DNA from: Janthinobacterium violaceinigrum
GTDB taxonomy: Bacteria; Pseudomonadota; Gammaproteobacteria; Burkholderiales; Burkholderiaceae_D
DNA: 46,021 nucleotides
NCBI RefSeq assembly: GCF_009208555.1
Contig: NZ_WFLI01000043.1
Span: forward strand, 1-46,021
Reading direction: 5' to 3'
In this document: piece by piece, positions 1-8,549 of the stretch
Position numbering within the stretch: position 1 is the stretch's first letter
Layout: every line of letters begins with the position of its first letter
Program-made: the position numbers and the translations under genes
Notes under the pieces: generated by a model
The model's input: only the letters and a program-made list of their open reading frames with translations
What the model was told of the DNA's origin: nothing
Database searches by the model: none

Positions 1-169
1 GCCCGCGCCGCCGCCGATGCCGGCGCCAGCGGCGCGTCCGGCACAGGAAGCGCGCGGGGGCGAACGCAGCGGGCCGCCACGCGAACGGAGCAATGACCGG
101 AGCAATGACCGGGGCAATGAGCGCGGCGGCCCCGGCCGCAATGGCCGGATGCAGGAAGCGGAGCGCTGA
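1..169 (+). CDS. C-terminal tail of an unidentified low-complexity protein (partial)
   Basis: The gene enters from outside the window; the reading phase starts at base 2 and ends with TGA at 167-169. The visible 55 residues are rich in Pro/Ala, then Arg/Gly/Asn, with a short repeat (RSND, RSND, RGNE) and a basic end. Tails of this kind occur on DEAD-box RNA helicases and other RNA-binding proteins, but no catalytic domain is in view, so no function is assigned. It reads towards the folded RNA and terminator at 220-365, which may be its 3' end. Confidence 0.6.
   Translation, partial: PAPPPMPAPAARPAQEARGGERSGPPRERSNDRSNDRGNERGGPGRNGRMQEAER
86..121 (+). repeat. Three tandem 12-bp units inside the partial gene
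   Basis: Units at 86-97 and 98-109 are identical (CGGAGCAATGAC); the third at 110-121 differs by two bases. Each unit encodes four residues (RSND/RGNE), so copy-number change would keep the frame. Confidence 0.8.
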
Positions 170-219
170 CGGCCGTGCCGTCTGTCGCGCCGTATCGACG
201 TTCACGCCGCAAAATGCGC

Positions 220-365
220 AGTTCGTCACATACGGGAGGTAAAGCTGCCGTGGTTTGTCTACAGTACGACCACTGCTTATCCTCCAAGTGACAGCATCGA
301 CTTTTCCGGCTATTTTGTCTCAACGAAATAGTTTTTCGCCAGCTTACCCAGCTGGCTTTTTTTTT
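220..365 (+). ncRNA. Candidate structured RNA or folded 3' UTR ending in a terminator
   Basis: Three hairpins follow one another. The first is long and interrupted: GTCAC 225-229 with GTGAC 288-292, GGAGG 235-239 with CCTCC 281-285, AAGC 242-245 with GCTT 275-278, and GTGGT 250-254 with ACCAC 269-273, all nested. The second is 310-317 with 324-331. The third is the terminator at 338-365. No start codon with a convincing ORF fits, and no clear own promoter was found, so it may be an independent small RNA or the 3' UTR of the upstream gene. I do not recognise the family. Confidence 0.4.
338..365 (+). terminator. Rho-independent terminator
   Basis: Stem GCCAGCT (338-344) / AGCTGGC (350-356), five-base loop, then nine T (357-365). 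It closes the upstream unit before ybeD. Confidence 0.8.
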
Positions 366-490
366 CCGCCACGCCGGCGCCATGGCAACGGGCGCATCCG
401 CCCCCAAAGTTGGCTACAATACGCTTTTATGCAGCCGCCGCGCGCCATACGCCGCGCCGCCTGTCCTGACCGGCACTGATTGGAATTCCC

Positions 491-787
491 ATGCAAACCA
501 TCCCACCCAGCGAACACATTATTCCTCCCAGCGAATCGCTGATCGAATACCCGAGCGATTTTCCCATCAAGATCATGGGTCCCACGCATGTGGACTTCGC
601 GCCGACCATGCTGGAACTGGTGATCAGCCACGATCCGACCTTCCACGCGGGCCGCATGGAAGAGCGTCCATCGGGCAAGGGCAATTACACGGGCCTGACC
701 GTCACCGTGCGCGCCATCAGCCGCGAGCAGCTCGACGCCCTGTACACGGCGCTGTCGGGCCACCCGATGGTCAAGATCGTCATGTAA
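491..787 (+). CDS. ybeD: YbeD-like DUF493 protein
   Basis: A 98-residue protein of the DUF493/UPF0250 family (E. coli YbeD is about 87 residues), a small ferredoxin-like alpha/beta fold. Family hallmarks are the FPIKIMG segment near residues 24-30 and GKGNYTGLTVTV near 62-73. Its biochemical role is unknown; in many proteobacteria it lies directly before lipB and is thought to be linked to lipoate metabolism. Here the link is broken by an efflux gene and its regulator. A TACAAT at 415-420 may be its -10 box. The ATG follows a weak GGAAT ribosome site. Its stop overlaps the convergent MFS stop by eight bases. Confidence 0.9.
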   Translation: MQTIPPSEHIIPPSESLIEYPSDFPIKIMGPTHVDFAPTMLELVISHDPTFHAGRMEERPSGKGNYTGLTVTVRAISREQLDALYTALSGHPMVKIVM

Positions 788-1979
788 GACATGCCGCCGC
801 CCTGGCGGGCTGGCGTTTCGTCAGCCGCCACACCAGGGAAAACGCCGCGCTGGCCGCCGCCGTCACCCACAGCAGCGGCTGTGCGCTGCCATCGGTGATG
901 GCGGCGATCACGGCGCCGCAGGCGGCCGTGATGAGCATCTGGATGAAGAAGAACAGGCCCGAGGCGCTGCCCGCCTGGGCGCCGTACGGCTGCAGCACGG
1001 CCAGCTGGCAGGCCGGAATGGCCATGCCCACCGACACCATCACCAGCAGCATGGGCGCCACCAGCGACGCCACGTGCTGCGGCGCCCAAGTCCCCGCCAG
1101 CAACAGGCTGGCCGCGCCCGCCACATTGATCAGCACTGCCACGCCCAGCATGTAGTCGGCGCCCAGGCGCGGTCCCAGGGCGCGAAACAGGCTCGATCCC
1201 GCCACATAGCCGCTGACCGTCAGCGCGAACACGAGCGCATACGCGTGCGGCGACAGATGCATGCCCCTCTGCAACAGCACGGACGATTCCGCGATGAATG
1301 GAAAATACGTGCAATATACACAAGCGATGGCCAACGCATAGCGCAGGAAATACGCGTCGCCCAGCAGGCGGCGGTACAGCGCCAGGGTATTTCCCTGGGG
1401 CACGACGTCGGCCGGCCTGGTTTCCGGCACCCAGGCGGCGATCAGCCACAGCGACAGCGCGCCCAGCAGGCACAGCACGCCAAACACGGCGCGCCAGCCG
1501 AAGGCCGCATCGAGCACGCTGCCGGCCAGCGGCGCCACGATGGGCGACAGGCCCATCGCCATCGATATTTTCCCCAGCATGCGCGCCTGCGTGGCCGGAT
1601 CGAAGCGGTCGCGCACCATGACGCGGCCGATGATGGTGCCGCTGCAGCCGCCGAACGCTTGCAGCACGCGCGCGGCGATCAGCACGTGCACATCGGAAGT
1701 CACGGTGCAGACGATGCTGGCGAGCACAAAAATGCCCGTGCCCGCCAGCAGCACGGGACGGCGTCCGTAGCGGTCGGCCAGCGGCCCGCAAGCGAGCATC
1801 GAGGCGGCCGAGCCGGCCATGAACAGGCTCAGGGTCAGTTGCAACTGGGCATCGCTCGCATGCAGGGCGTCGGCCATGGCCGGCAGCGAAGGCAGGTAGA
1901 TGTCGATGCTGATGCGCGACAGGCAGACCAGCAGCAGCACGATGCCGCCCCAGGCCCATAAAGCGAGTTGTTTCTGCAT
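780..1979 (-). CDS. Bcr/CflA-type MFS drug efflux transporter
   Basis: About 399 residues with the twelve-helix pattern of the major facilitator superfamily. The first helix carries DIYLPSLP (about 26-33), typical of the Bcr/CflA drug:proton antiporters, and motif A, GPLADRYGRR, lies at about 65-74. It should export a small drug or metabolite across the inner membrane; the substrate cannot be read from sequence. The ATG at 1979 is preferred because residues before it are not membrane-like. It is divergent from the MocR-type regulator at 2108, which is the likely controller. Its 3' end overlaps ybeD by eight bases tail to tail. Confidence 0.88.
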   Translation of the reverse strand: MQKQLALWAWGGIVLLLVCLSRISIDIYLPSLPAMADALHASDAQLQLTLSLFMAGSAASMLACGPLADRYGRRPVLLAGTGIFVLASIVCTVTSDVHVLIAARVLQAFGGCSGTIIGRVMVRDRFDPATQARMLGKISMAMGLSPIVAPLAGSVLDAAFGWRAVFGVLCLLGALSLWLIAAWVPETRPADVVPQGNTLALYRRLLGDAYFLRYALAIACVYCTYFPFIAESSVLLQRGMHLSPHAYALVFALTVSGYVAGSSLFRALGPRLGADYMLGVAVLINVAGAASLLLAGTWAPQHVASLVAPMLLVMVSVGMAIPACQLAVLQPYGAQAGSASGLFFFIQMLITAACGAVIAAITDGSAQPLLWVTAAASAAFSLVWRLTKRQPARAAACLT

Positions 1980-2107
1980 TGTTTTACACGGTCCATGCAA
2001 GCGTGCGCCCCACTGGCGCACGGGAACGGTGAGAGTAGAATGGTTGTGGTGTAATGCGAAGTGCCAGTCATCAGAAAACTCATTGGACCACTTGGACGAT
2101 CATCATC

Positions 2108-3577
2108 ATGCCGCGAGGAAAATCACCGCACGCCCTGGACTTGCCTCGTCCCACCAGCTGGCTCGACAAGGCGGGCGTCAACAAGCAGGATGGCGCGTAT
2201 GAAGCGCTGCGCTCGGCCATCCTGACGAAGATGCTGCCGGCGGGCAGCCGTCTGCCGTCCAGCCGCACCCTGGCCGAGCGGTGGGAGTTGTCGCGCGGCA
2301 CTATCGAAACCGTGTTCGACCGCCTGCACGCGGAAGCCTACGTGACGCGCGTGCCCGGTTCCGGCACGCGCGTGTGCGCCGTCGTGCCGGAACGCTTCCT
2401 GATGGCCGGCTTTGGCGATGCCGCCCCGGCGGCACCGGCGGCCATGCCTGCGCCCGCGTCGGACACGGGCGTGCGCGACGGCTTGCCCTTCGTGGCGCGG
2501 CGCGCCGACGCCAGCCTGTTTCCCATGGCCGCCTGGTCCCGGTGCGCCACGCGGGCGCTGGCGGCCGCCACGCCGGAACAGCTGTGCAGCGCCGATCCGG
2601 CCGGCCTGCCCCAGCTGCGCCAGCAGATCGCCGATTTCCTCGGCAAGTACCGCGGCATCCGCTGCGACCCGCACGATATCATCGTCACCACGGGCATCCG
2701 CCACGCGATCGACTTGCTGGCGCGCAGCATCGTGCGCGACGGCGACAAGGTCTGCCTGGAAGAGCCGGGCTACCCGGCCGCGCGCGCCCTGTTCGCCCTC
2801 GCCGGCGCCGTGCCCGTGGACATAGCCGTCGACGCCGAGGGCATCGATTGCGCCGCCCTGGCCGCGCATGCGGACGCCTGCCTCGCGTATGTGACGCCGG
2901 CGCACCAGTCGCCGCTGGGCGTGACCATGTCCGTCACGCGCCGCCTGGCCTTGCTGGAATGGGCAAACGACCACGGCGCCTGGGTGGTGGAAGACGATTA
3001 CGACAGCGAATTCAATTACCAGAGCGCTCCGCTGGCGGCCCTGAAGGCGCTGGACCAGTACCAGCGCGTGATTTACTGTGGCAGTTTCAACAAGACCCTG
3101 TTTGCGGGCCTGCGCGTGGGCTTCATGGTGCTGCCGCCGGGCCTGCGTCCGCAGCTGCTGCGCATGGTGCAGTTGACGGGCCGTTCCGTAGGCGTGACGG
3201 AACAGCTGGCGCTGGCTGCCTGGATGGAGGAAGGCGCTTTCGTGCGCCATTTGCGCCAGGCGCGGCTGGCCTACAAGGAGCGGCGCGACCTGCTGCTCGC
3301 CTGCCTCGAGCAGACGGCGCCGGGCCGCTACGCGGTCACGGGCCAGCAGGCGGGCTTTCATTGCGTGCTGTGGCTGCCGCCGGACAGCGACGAGCGGGCG
3401 TTTTGCGCGCGCGCCGCGCAAGAGGGGCTGGCGCTGCAGCCGCTCGGTGATTTTTGCCACGGCGCCAGGTTGGCGCCGGCCGTGCTGCTGGGCTACACGG
3501 CCCTGAGCGCCGCGCAGATACGCCATGCTGCACAAAAATTGGGCAGGCTGCTGTTGCCAGCGCCCACGGCTGAATGA
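2108..3577 (+). CDS. MocR/PdxR-family regulator (GntR wHTH + aminotransferase-like domain)
   Basis: About 489 residues. A GntR winged helix occupies roughly residues 20-90 (motif LPSSRTLAERWELSRGTIE), followed by a fold-type I aminotransferase domain. The pyridoxal phosphate site is present: VVEDDYDSEFNY near 294-303 and the Schiff-base lysine in SFNKTLFAGLRVGF near 329. MocR proteins sense PLP or an amino compound and control a neighbouring gene, here most likely the divergent MFS pump. The start at 2108 (MPRGKS) is chosen over 2054 because the earlier residues look non-coding; neither has a strong ribosome site. The 128-bp gap to the pump should hold the shared operator. Confidence 0.88.
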   Translation: MPRGKSPHALDLPRPTSWLDKAGVNKQDGAYEALRSAILTKMLPAGSRLPSSRTLAERWELSRGTIETVFDRLHAEAYVTRVPGSGTRVCAVVPERFLMAGFGDAAPAAPAAMPAPASDTGVRDGLPFVARRADASLFPMAAWSRCATRALAAATPEQLCSADPAGLPQLRQQIADFLGKYRGIRCDPHDIIVTTGIRHAIDLLARSIVRDGDKVCLEEPGYPAARALFALAGAVPVDIAVDAEGIDCAALAAHADACLAYVTPAHQSPLGVTMSVTRRLALLEWANDHGAWVVEDDYDSEFNYQSAPLAALKALDQYQRVIYCGSFNKTLFAGLRVGFMVLPPGLRPQLLRMVQLTGRSVGVTEQLALAAWMEEGAFVRHLRQARLAYKERRDLLLACLEQTAPGRYAVTGQQAGFHCVLWLPPDSDERAFCARAAQEGLALQPLGDFCHGARLAPAVLLGYTALSAAQIRHAAQKLGRLLLPAPTAE

Positions 3578-3592
3578 AACGGCCGCCTGGCT

Positions 3593-3598
3593 TATAAT
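3593..3598 (+). promoter_or_regulatory. Candidate -10 box for lipB
   Basis: A perfect TATAAT 55 bases before the lipB ATG, in the short gap after the MocR gene. No good -35 hexamer stands at 16-18 bases, so this is only a candidate. Confidence 0.4.
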
Positions 3599-3652
3599 CA
3601 CGGCTTCGCCGCAGCGTCCGCAGGGCGCCGGCAGCTGACCACAGACTTTGTC

Positions 3653-4357
3653 ATGACCACCACCCGAACCGAAACGGCACTGATCCGCGAGCTGGGCCGC
3701 GTCGATTACGAGCCGACCTTTGCCGCCATGCGCGCGTTTACGGACGCGCGCACGACGGATACGCGCGACGAACTGTGGATCGTCGAGCATCCGCCCGTGT
3801 TCACCCTGGGCCTGGCGGCCGACCGCGGCCATCTGCTGGCCGGCGCGGAGAATGTGCCCGTGGTGCAGACGGACCGGGGCGGCGAAGTCACGTTCCACGG
3901 CCCCGGCCAGGTGGTGATTTACCTGCTGATGGACTTGCGCCGCAACAAGCCGGGCGGCAAGCTGTATGCGCGCCAGTTCGTGCATAAAATCGAGCAAGCC
4001 ATCATCAACGTGCTGGCGGCGTATAATCTCGCTGGCGAGCGCATCGATGGCGCGCCCGGCATTTATATTGCCGGCGGGCCAGACAAGGGTGCGAAGATCG
4101 CCGCGCTGGGATTGAAAGTGCGCGGCAACGGCTGCACTTACCATGGCGTATCGCTCAATGTGGCGATGGACCTGGCGCCGTTTTCCTGGATTAACCCCTG
4201 CGGCTATTCCGGCCTGAAGACGGTGGACATGCGCAGCATGGGCGTCGTGGCGCCGCTGGCCGAGGTGCAGCGGGCCCTGGCCCATGAATTGACCGTATTA
4301 CTCGATGTAAGCGAAGCAAACAGCGCCGCAGGCGCGCCTCAGGCAGCGGATGCTTGA
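3653..4357 (+). CDS. lipB: Octanoyl-[ACP]:protein N-octanoyltransferase
   Basis: LipB moves the octanoyl chain from acyl carrier protein onto lipoyl domains of 2-oxoacid dehydrogenases and the glycine cleavage H protein, in the cytoplasm. The 234 residues show the family blocks in order: RGGEVTFHGPGQ, GAKIAALGLKVRGNGCTYHG with the catalytic lysine near residue 154, and NPCGYSGLKTVDM with the catalytic cysteine near 183. Size is normal, slightly long at the C-terminus (alanine-rich tail). lipA follows 39 bp downstream in the same direction, so the two very probably share a transcript. Confidence 0.96.
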   Translation: MTTTRTETALIRELGRVDYEPTFAAMRAFTDARTTDTRDELWIVEHPPVFTLGLAADRGHLLAGAENVPVVQTDRGGEVTFHGPGQVVIYLLMDLRRNKPGGKLYARQFVHKIEQAIINVLAAYNLAGERIDGAPGIYIAGGPDKGAKIAALGLKVRGNGCTYHGVSLNVAMDLAPFSWINPCGYSGLKTVDMRSMGVVAPLAEVQRALAHELTVLLDVSEANSAAGAPQAADA

Positions 4358-4396
4358 GCAAACAAACCAAACTTTGCCCCTCAAGGGCTTGCAGCC

Positions 4397-5404
4397 ATGA
4401 CTTCTGAGACCATTTCCAGCACCGCCCCCGCCGCTCCCGCCTACAACCCGAGCGAAAAGCAAAAAGGCGCCAGCAAGACTTCGCGCATCCCGATCAAGAT
4501 CATTCCGATCGAGCAAGTCGAGCGCCTGAAAAAGCCGGACTGGATCCGCGTCAAGGCCGCGTCGGCATCGACCCGTTTCTATGAAATCAAGGACATCCTG
4601 CGCGAAAACAAACTCGTCACCGTGTGCGAGGAAGCCAGCTGCCCGAATATCGGCGAATGCTTCGGCAAGGGCACGGCCACCTTCATGATCATGGGCGACA
4701 AGTGCACGCGCCGCTGCCCGTTCTGCGACGTGGGCCATGGCCGCCCGGACCCGCTGGACAAGGACGAGCCGTCGAATCTGTCGAAAACCATCGCCAAGCT
4801 GCGCCTGAACTACGTCGTCATCACGTCCGTCGACCGCGATGACTTGCGCGACGGCGGCGCCGGCCATTTCGTCGAGTGCATCCAGCAAACGCGCTCCCTG
4901 TCGCCGAATACCCGCATCGAAGTGCTGGTGCCCGACTTCCGCGGCCGCCTGGAAAAAGCCCTGAACCTGTTCAAGGATGGCTTGCCTGACGTCATGAATC
5001 ACAACCTGGAAACGGCGCCGCGCCTGTACAAGGAAGCCCGTCCCGGTTCCGACTACCTGCACTCGCTGAAACTGCTGAAAGACTTCAAGGCCATGTACCC
5101 GGACGTGAAGACCAAGTCCGGCATCATGGTGGGCCTGGGCGAGACGGATGAGGAAATCCTGCAAGTGATGCGCGACATGCGCGAGCACGACATCGATATG
5201 CTGACCATCGGCCAGTACCTGGCGCCGTCGAACAGCCACTTGCCCGTGCGCCGCTACGTGCACCCGGACGTCTTCAAAATGTTCGAAGAAGAAGCGTATA
5301 AAATGGGCTTCACCCACGCCGCCGTGGGCGCCATGGTGCGCAGCTCGTACCACGCGGATGAACAGGCGCACAGCGCCGGCGTGGAATCGGCGCTGAATTT
5401 CTAA
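4397..5404 (+). CDS. lipA: Lipoyl synthase
   Basis: A 335-residue radical SAM enzyme that inserts two sulfurs into protein-bound octanoyl groups. Both iron-sulfur clusters are visible: the auxiliary cluster in CEEASCPNIGEC (Cys about 77, 82, 88) and the radical SAM motif CTRRCPFC (Cys about 103, 107, 110). The C-terminal RSSY provides the conserved serine ligand near residue 315. An N-terminal extension of about 40 residues before the core is usual in betaproteobacteria. It is the last gene of the lipB-lipA unit and is followed by a clear terminator. Confidence 0.97.
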   Translation: MTSETISSTAPAAPAYNPSEKQKGASKTSRIPIKIIPIEQVERLKKPDWIRVKAASASTRFYEIKDILRENKLVTVCEEASCPNIGECFGKGTATFMIMGDKCTRRCPFCDVGHGRPDPLDKDEPSNLSKTIAKLRLNYVVITSVDRDDLRDGGAGHFVECIQQTRSLSPNTRIEVLVPDFRGRLEKALNLFKDGLPDVMNHNLETAPRLYKEARPGSDYLHSLKLLKDFKAMYPDVKTKSGIMVGLGETDEEILQVMRDMREHDIDMLTIGQYLAPSNSHLPVRRYVHPDVFKMFEEEAYKMGFTHAAVGAMVRSSYHADEQAHSAGVESALNF

Positions 5405-5424
5405 GCACCCTGCGCTACATCAAG

Positions 5425-5457
5425 GCCGCCCGCTGCAAAGCCGGGCGGCTTTTTTTT
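5425..5457 (+). terminator. Terminator after lipA
   Basis: Stem GCCGCCCG (5425-5432) / CGGGCGGC (5442-5449), nine-base loop, then eight T. It ends 53 bp after the lipA stop. Confidence 0.9.
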
Positions 5458-5548
5458 GCCTGTTCGTATCGTATGCGCTTCATCGGCTGAGCGTCCTATA
5501 CTGGCATGCTGAAAAAGCATGGTTGACGAATCGGCTATGAGGTGAGGC

Positions 5549-6217
5549 ATGGACATACGCATCGACGCATCGTGGAAGGCGCGGCTGGAGGGGGAATTCG
5601 CCCAGCCGTACTGGGAACGCCTGGCCGCCTTCGTGAAGGCGGAATATGCGGCGGGACCGTGTTGTCCTCCGGGCAAAACCATCTTCCGGGCATTCGACCT
5701 GACGCCGTTCGAGCAAGTGAAAGTCGTGATCCTGGGGCAAGACCCGTATCACACGCCCGGCGCGGCCATGGGCTTGTGCTTTTCCGTGCCGGACGGCCAT
5801 CCGCCGCAGCCGAGCCTGCAGAACATCTTCAAGGAATTGTCCACGGACGTGGGCATCGAGCGCACGCATACGGATTTGTCGGACTGGGCCGGACAAGGGG
5901 TGTTCTTGCTCAACAGCGTGCTGACCGTGCGGGCCGGGGCGGCCGGTTCGCATGCGGCCAAGGGCTGGGAGAAATTGACGGACAGCGCGATCCGCCACCT
6001 GTCCGCCGAGCGTAGCAACCTGGTTTTCATCTTGTGGGGCGGCTACGCGCAAGCCAAGCGCACCTTGATCGACCCCGGCAAGCACCTGGTGCTGGCTGCG
6101 CCCCACCCGTCCCCCTTGTCGGCCAGCAAAGGTTTCTTTGGCAGCAAGCCGTTCAGCCAGGCGAATGCCTACCTGCAGGCGCATGGCCAGGCGGCCATCG
6201 CCTGGGGTGAAAGCTGA
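5549..6217 (+). CDS. ung: Uracil-DNA glycosylase (family 1)
   Basis: Ung removes uracil from DNA as the first step of base excision repair. The 222-residue protein carries the water-activating motif GQDPYH at residues 63-68 and the DNA-intercalation loop HPSPLSA at 186-192, both intact; the uracil-pocket phenylalanine (CFSVP) and asparagine (LLNSVLTV) are also present. The ATG has a good ribosome site (GAGGTGAGG). It is transcribed alone: a terminator separates it from lipA and it converges on the TonB receptor gene. TATACT at 5497-5502 may be its -10 box. Confidence 0.97.
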   Translation: MDIRIDASWKARLEGEFAQPYWERLAAFVKAEYAAGPCCPPGKTIFRAFDLTPFEQVKVVILGQDPYHTPGAAMGLCFSVPDGHPPQPSLQNIFKELSTDVGIERTHTDLSDWAGQGVFLLNSVLTVRAGAAGSHAAKGWEKLTDSAIRHLSAERSNLVFILWGGYAQAKRTLIDPGKHLVLAAPHPSPLSASKGFFGSKPFSQANAYLQAHGQAAIAWGES

Positions 6218-6232
6218 TTCTTGACGGCAACC

Positions 6233-6264
6233 GACAGCGGCAGGCGTTGCTCCCTGCCGCTGTC
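6233..6264. terminator. Perfect hairpin between convergent ung and TonB-receptor genes
   Basis: A 12-bp perfect stem (6233-6244 / 6253-6264) with an eight-base loop lies between the two stops. Neither side has a T-tract, so it may end transcription only weakly or serve as a 3' stabiliser for both messages. Confidence 0.45.
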
Positions 6265-6281
6265 CTCGCGCGTTCGGGGAA

Positions 6282-8453
6282 CTAGAAGCTCGTCGACAAT
6301 CCCGCATACAGGCTGCGGCGGGCGCCGTACTGCGGCGCGCCCACGCCCACGCCGGAACCGTCGCGCAGCAGATACGATTTGTCGAACAGGTTGATCAGGG
6401 CCAAACGGCCTTCGACCTTGCCCACGGGCGTGTTTTTCCACGTGTGCGTGAGCGCCGTGTTGACGGTGAAATAGCTGGGCAAATGGCCGGAATTCGGTGC
6501 GCCGCCATCCGGCGTCATGCGCAGGCCGCTGCCGTACAGGAAGTCAGCGCTCACTTGCGAATCGCCGAAGTGATAATGGCCGCCGCCGGACAGCGTGTAT
6601 TTCTGGTCATGGTCAAGGTAGACATAATTCTTGCTGATGTAGTTCAACTCATCGGCGCCAAACAGGGCCTGGCCCGAATTGATGTTGCGCCCTTGCGCCT
6701 TTTGCGTGCTGGCATTGAGGAACAGGCCCCAGTTTTTCTCGCTGTAGATGGCCGACAATTCCAGGCCCTTGGCGTAGCCGTCCGCATAGTTGAACGGCGT
6801 GAGGATCAGCGCCTGGCCGAACTGGCCTTCGTCCAGCAGGTTGTTGATCTTTTTATAGTACACATCGGCCGTCACGGTCAGTTTCGGGGTGAGCTGGTGG
6901 CTGATGCCCACGTCGTAGTAATGCGTGCGTTCGGACTTGACGTTGTCCGACTGGCCGATTTCCGGCGCATTCGTCGTGTTCGCATACAGGTCGATGCTGC
7001 CTTGCGCCGCCAGTTCCTGCGGCGGCGGCGTGAAGTAGCGCGAATAACCGGCGTGCAGGGCCGTGCCCGGCGCCAGCTGATACGCGAGGTTGACCCTCGG
7101 ACTCCATTGCTGCTCGCTCGTGTAGGCCGACACCTTGTCGAAGCGGGCGCCATAGTTCAGGGTCAACGGTTTGCTGATATGCCATTCATCCTGCAGGTAA
7201 AAGCTGGCCAGGGTGCCCGTCTTGCCGCTGTTGTCGACGATGGAAACCGGCGTGGTGGCGCTTTGTGCCCCGTCCATGGCGGGGAAGACGGCCACCGTGT
7301 TGTCGCTGGTGGTTTTCTGGCGCGTGTAGGCCAGGCCTGCGCGCACGGTGTGGTCCTGGTGCCATTTGTAGCTGGCGTCGAACTGGGCGCCGGACGCGCT
7401 GTTCGAGCGGCGCGAGTCCGAGGCCACGCCGTTGTAGATCAGGTCGCCGATGGAATCGGGCGTGAAGTGCAGCTCCGAGTACTGGTGGAAGGCGGACACC
7501 TGGTAATTGATGTCGCCCAGACTCTTTTGCAGCGACAGCACGAGGAAGCGGTTCACTTCGCGCTGGTTTTCATTCAGCTGCGACGACGGCAGGCTGGACG
7601 TGCCCGCCTGCGCATCGCTGTGGCCATCGAGGCTGAACGCAGGCGCCTGGTTCGGGTTGTTCGGGATCTGGAAGCGGCCGTTGTAGGTCCCGAACATGGC
7701 GGCCAGGCGCGTATTGTCATCAAGGAAATACGACAGGCTGCCGAACGTTTTGTTCTGGCGCGTCTTGTCGTGCAGGGCGCTGCGCGTGTCTTGCGGGTTT
7801 TCCACGCCCAGCGAATTGCCCAGGTAGCTTCCGGACAGGTAGTAATTGAACTTGCCCACGCTGCCGAAAAATTCGGCACTCGGCTCCACATGGTCGTGGC
7901 TGCCCACGAGGATGCCGATGCGCCCGCCTGGCGTCATGCCGCCCTCCTTCGTTTCAATGTCGACGATGCCGGCCGTGCGCAGGCCGAACTGGGCCGGCAA
8001 GGCGCCCGTCATGAAATCCGTCTTGTCGATCAATCGCGTGTCGATCGACTGGCCGAAGCCGCTGATGCTTTCCGGTAACTGCACGCCATTGATGCGGTAT
8101 TGCACGTTGGCATGGTCGTCGCGCACGTGCAGGGCGCCCGAGCCCTTGGAATCCTGCGATACGCCCGGCAGGCGCAGCAGCACTTCATTGAATGGCGTGT
8201 TGTCGCCCTGGCCCAGCATGTCGACCATGTGGCTGTCGATGCTGTAGATGGTGGTGCCGACTTTCGGCGACAGCTCGATGCGCGCGCTTTTCAGGTGGGC
8301 GGACGTGACTTCCACTTTTTGCATCTCTTGTGGTGCAGCATCGGCGCCGGAAGCGGCTGGGCTGGCATCCGCAGGCTCGGCGGCATGGGCGGAAAAGCTG
8401 AACAGGCTGGCAAGGGCGAGCGACAGGGCGCTCAAGCGTGGTGTGTGTTGCAT
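6282..8453 (-). CDS. TonB-dependent outer-membrane receptor
   Basis: A 723-residue outer-membrane protein: signal peptide of about 24 residues ending in SAHA, a plug domain about residues 45-170 (FNEVLLRLPGV, YRINGVQLPE), and a beta-barrel ending in the terminal phenylalanine (GLSTSF) that signals barrel assembly. It should import a chelated metal or similar ligand using TonB energy. The ligand is not evident; the PepSY gene and the Fur-like site nearby suggest ferric siderophore. The ATG follows GAGG at good spacing. It probably forms an operon with the small membrane protein gene 96 bp upstream. Confidence 0.93.
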   Translation of the reverse strand: MQHTPRLSALSLALASLFSFSAHAAEPADASPAASGADAAPQEMQKVEVTSAHLKSARIELSPKVGTTIYSIDSHMVDMLGQGDNTPFNEVLLRLPGVSQDSKGSGALHVRDDHANVQYRINGVQLPESISGFGQSIDTRLIDKTDFMTGALPAQFGLRTAGIVDIETKEGGMTPGGRIGILVGSHDHVEPSAEFFGSVGKFNYYLSGSYLGNSLGVENPQDTRSALHDKTRQNKTFGSLSYFLDDNTRLAAMFGTYNGRFQIPNNPNQAPAFSLDGHSDAQAGTSSLPSSQLNENQREVNRFLVLSLQKSLGDINYQVSAFHQYSELHFTPDSIGDLIYNGVASDSRRSNSASGAQFDASYKWHQDHTVRAGLAYTRQKTTSDNTVAVFPAMDGAQSATTPVSIVDNSGKTGTLASFYLQDEWHISKPLTLNYGARFDKVSAYTSEQQWSPRVNLAYQLAPGTALHAGYSRYFTPPPQELAAQGSIDLYANTTNAPEIGQSDNVKSERTHYYDVGISHQLTPKLTVTADVYYKKINNLLDEGQFGQALILTPFNYADGYAKGLELSAIYSEKNWGLFLNASTQKAQGRNINSGQALFGADELNYISKNYVYLDHDQKYTLSGGGHYHFGDSQVSADFLYGSGLRMTPDGGAPNSGHLPSYFTVNTALTHTWKNTPVGKVEGRLALINLFDKSYLLRDGSGVGVGAPQYGARRSLYAGLSTSF

Positions 8454-8549
8454 GGTGAACCTCGAAAATAGTCTACGCCAGGCGGCACGGCGCGCATGAA
8501 GACGCGCGCGGCAGTGCAGCCTGAAAAAAGGATAAAAACAGCGTGGGAA

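Noticed and set aside
86..121. Tandem repeats as a CRISPR-like array
   Set aside because: Only three 12-bp units, with no spacers, in a coding frame.
2123..4285. Open frame of 720 codons on the minus strand
   Set aside because: It runs antisense to the MocR gene and lipB, both of which have clear motifs. Long antisense frames are usual in GC-rich DNA.
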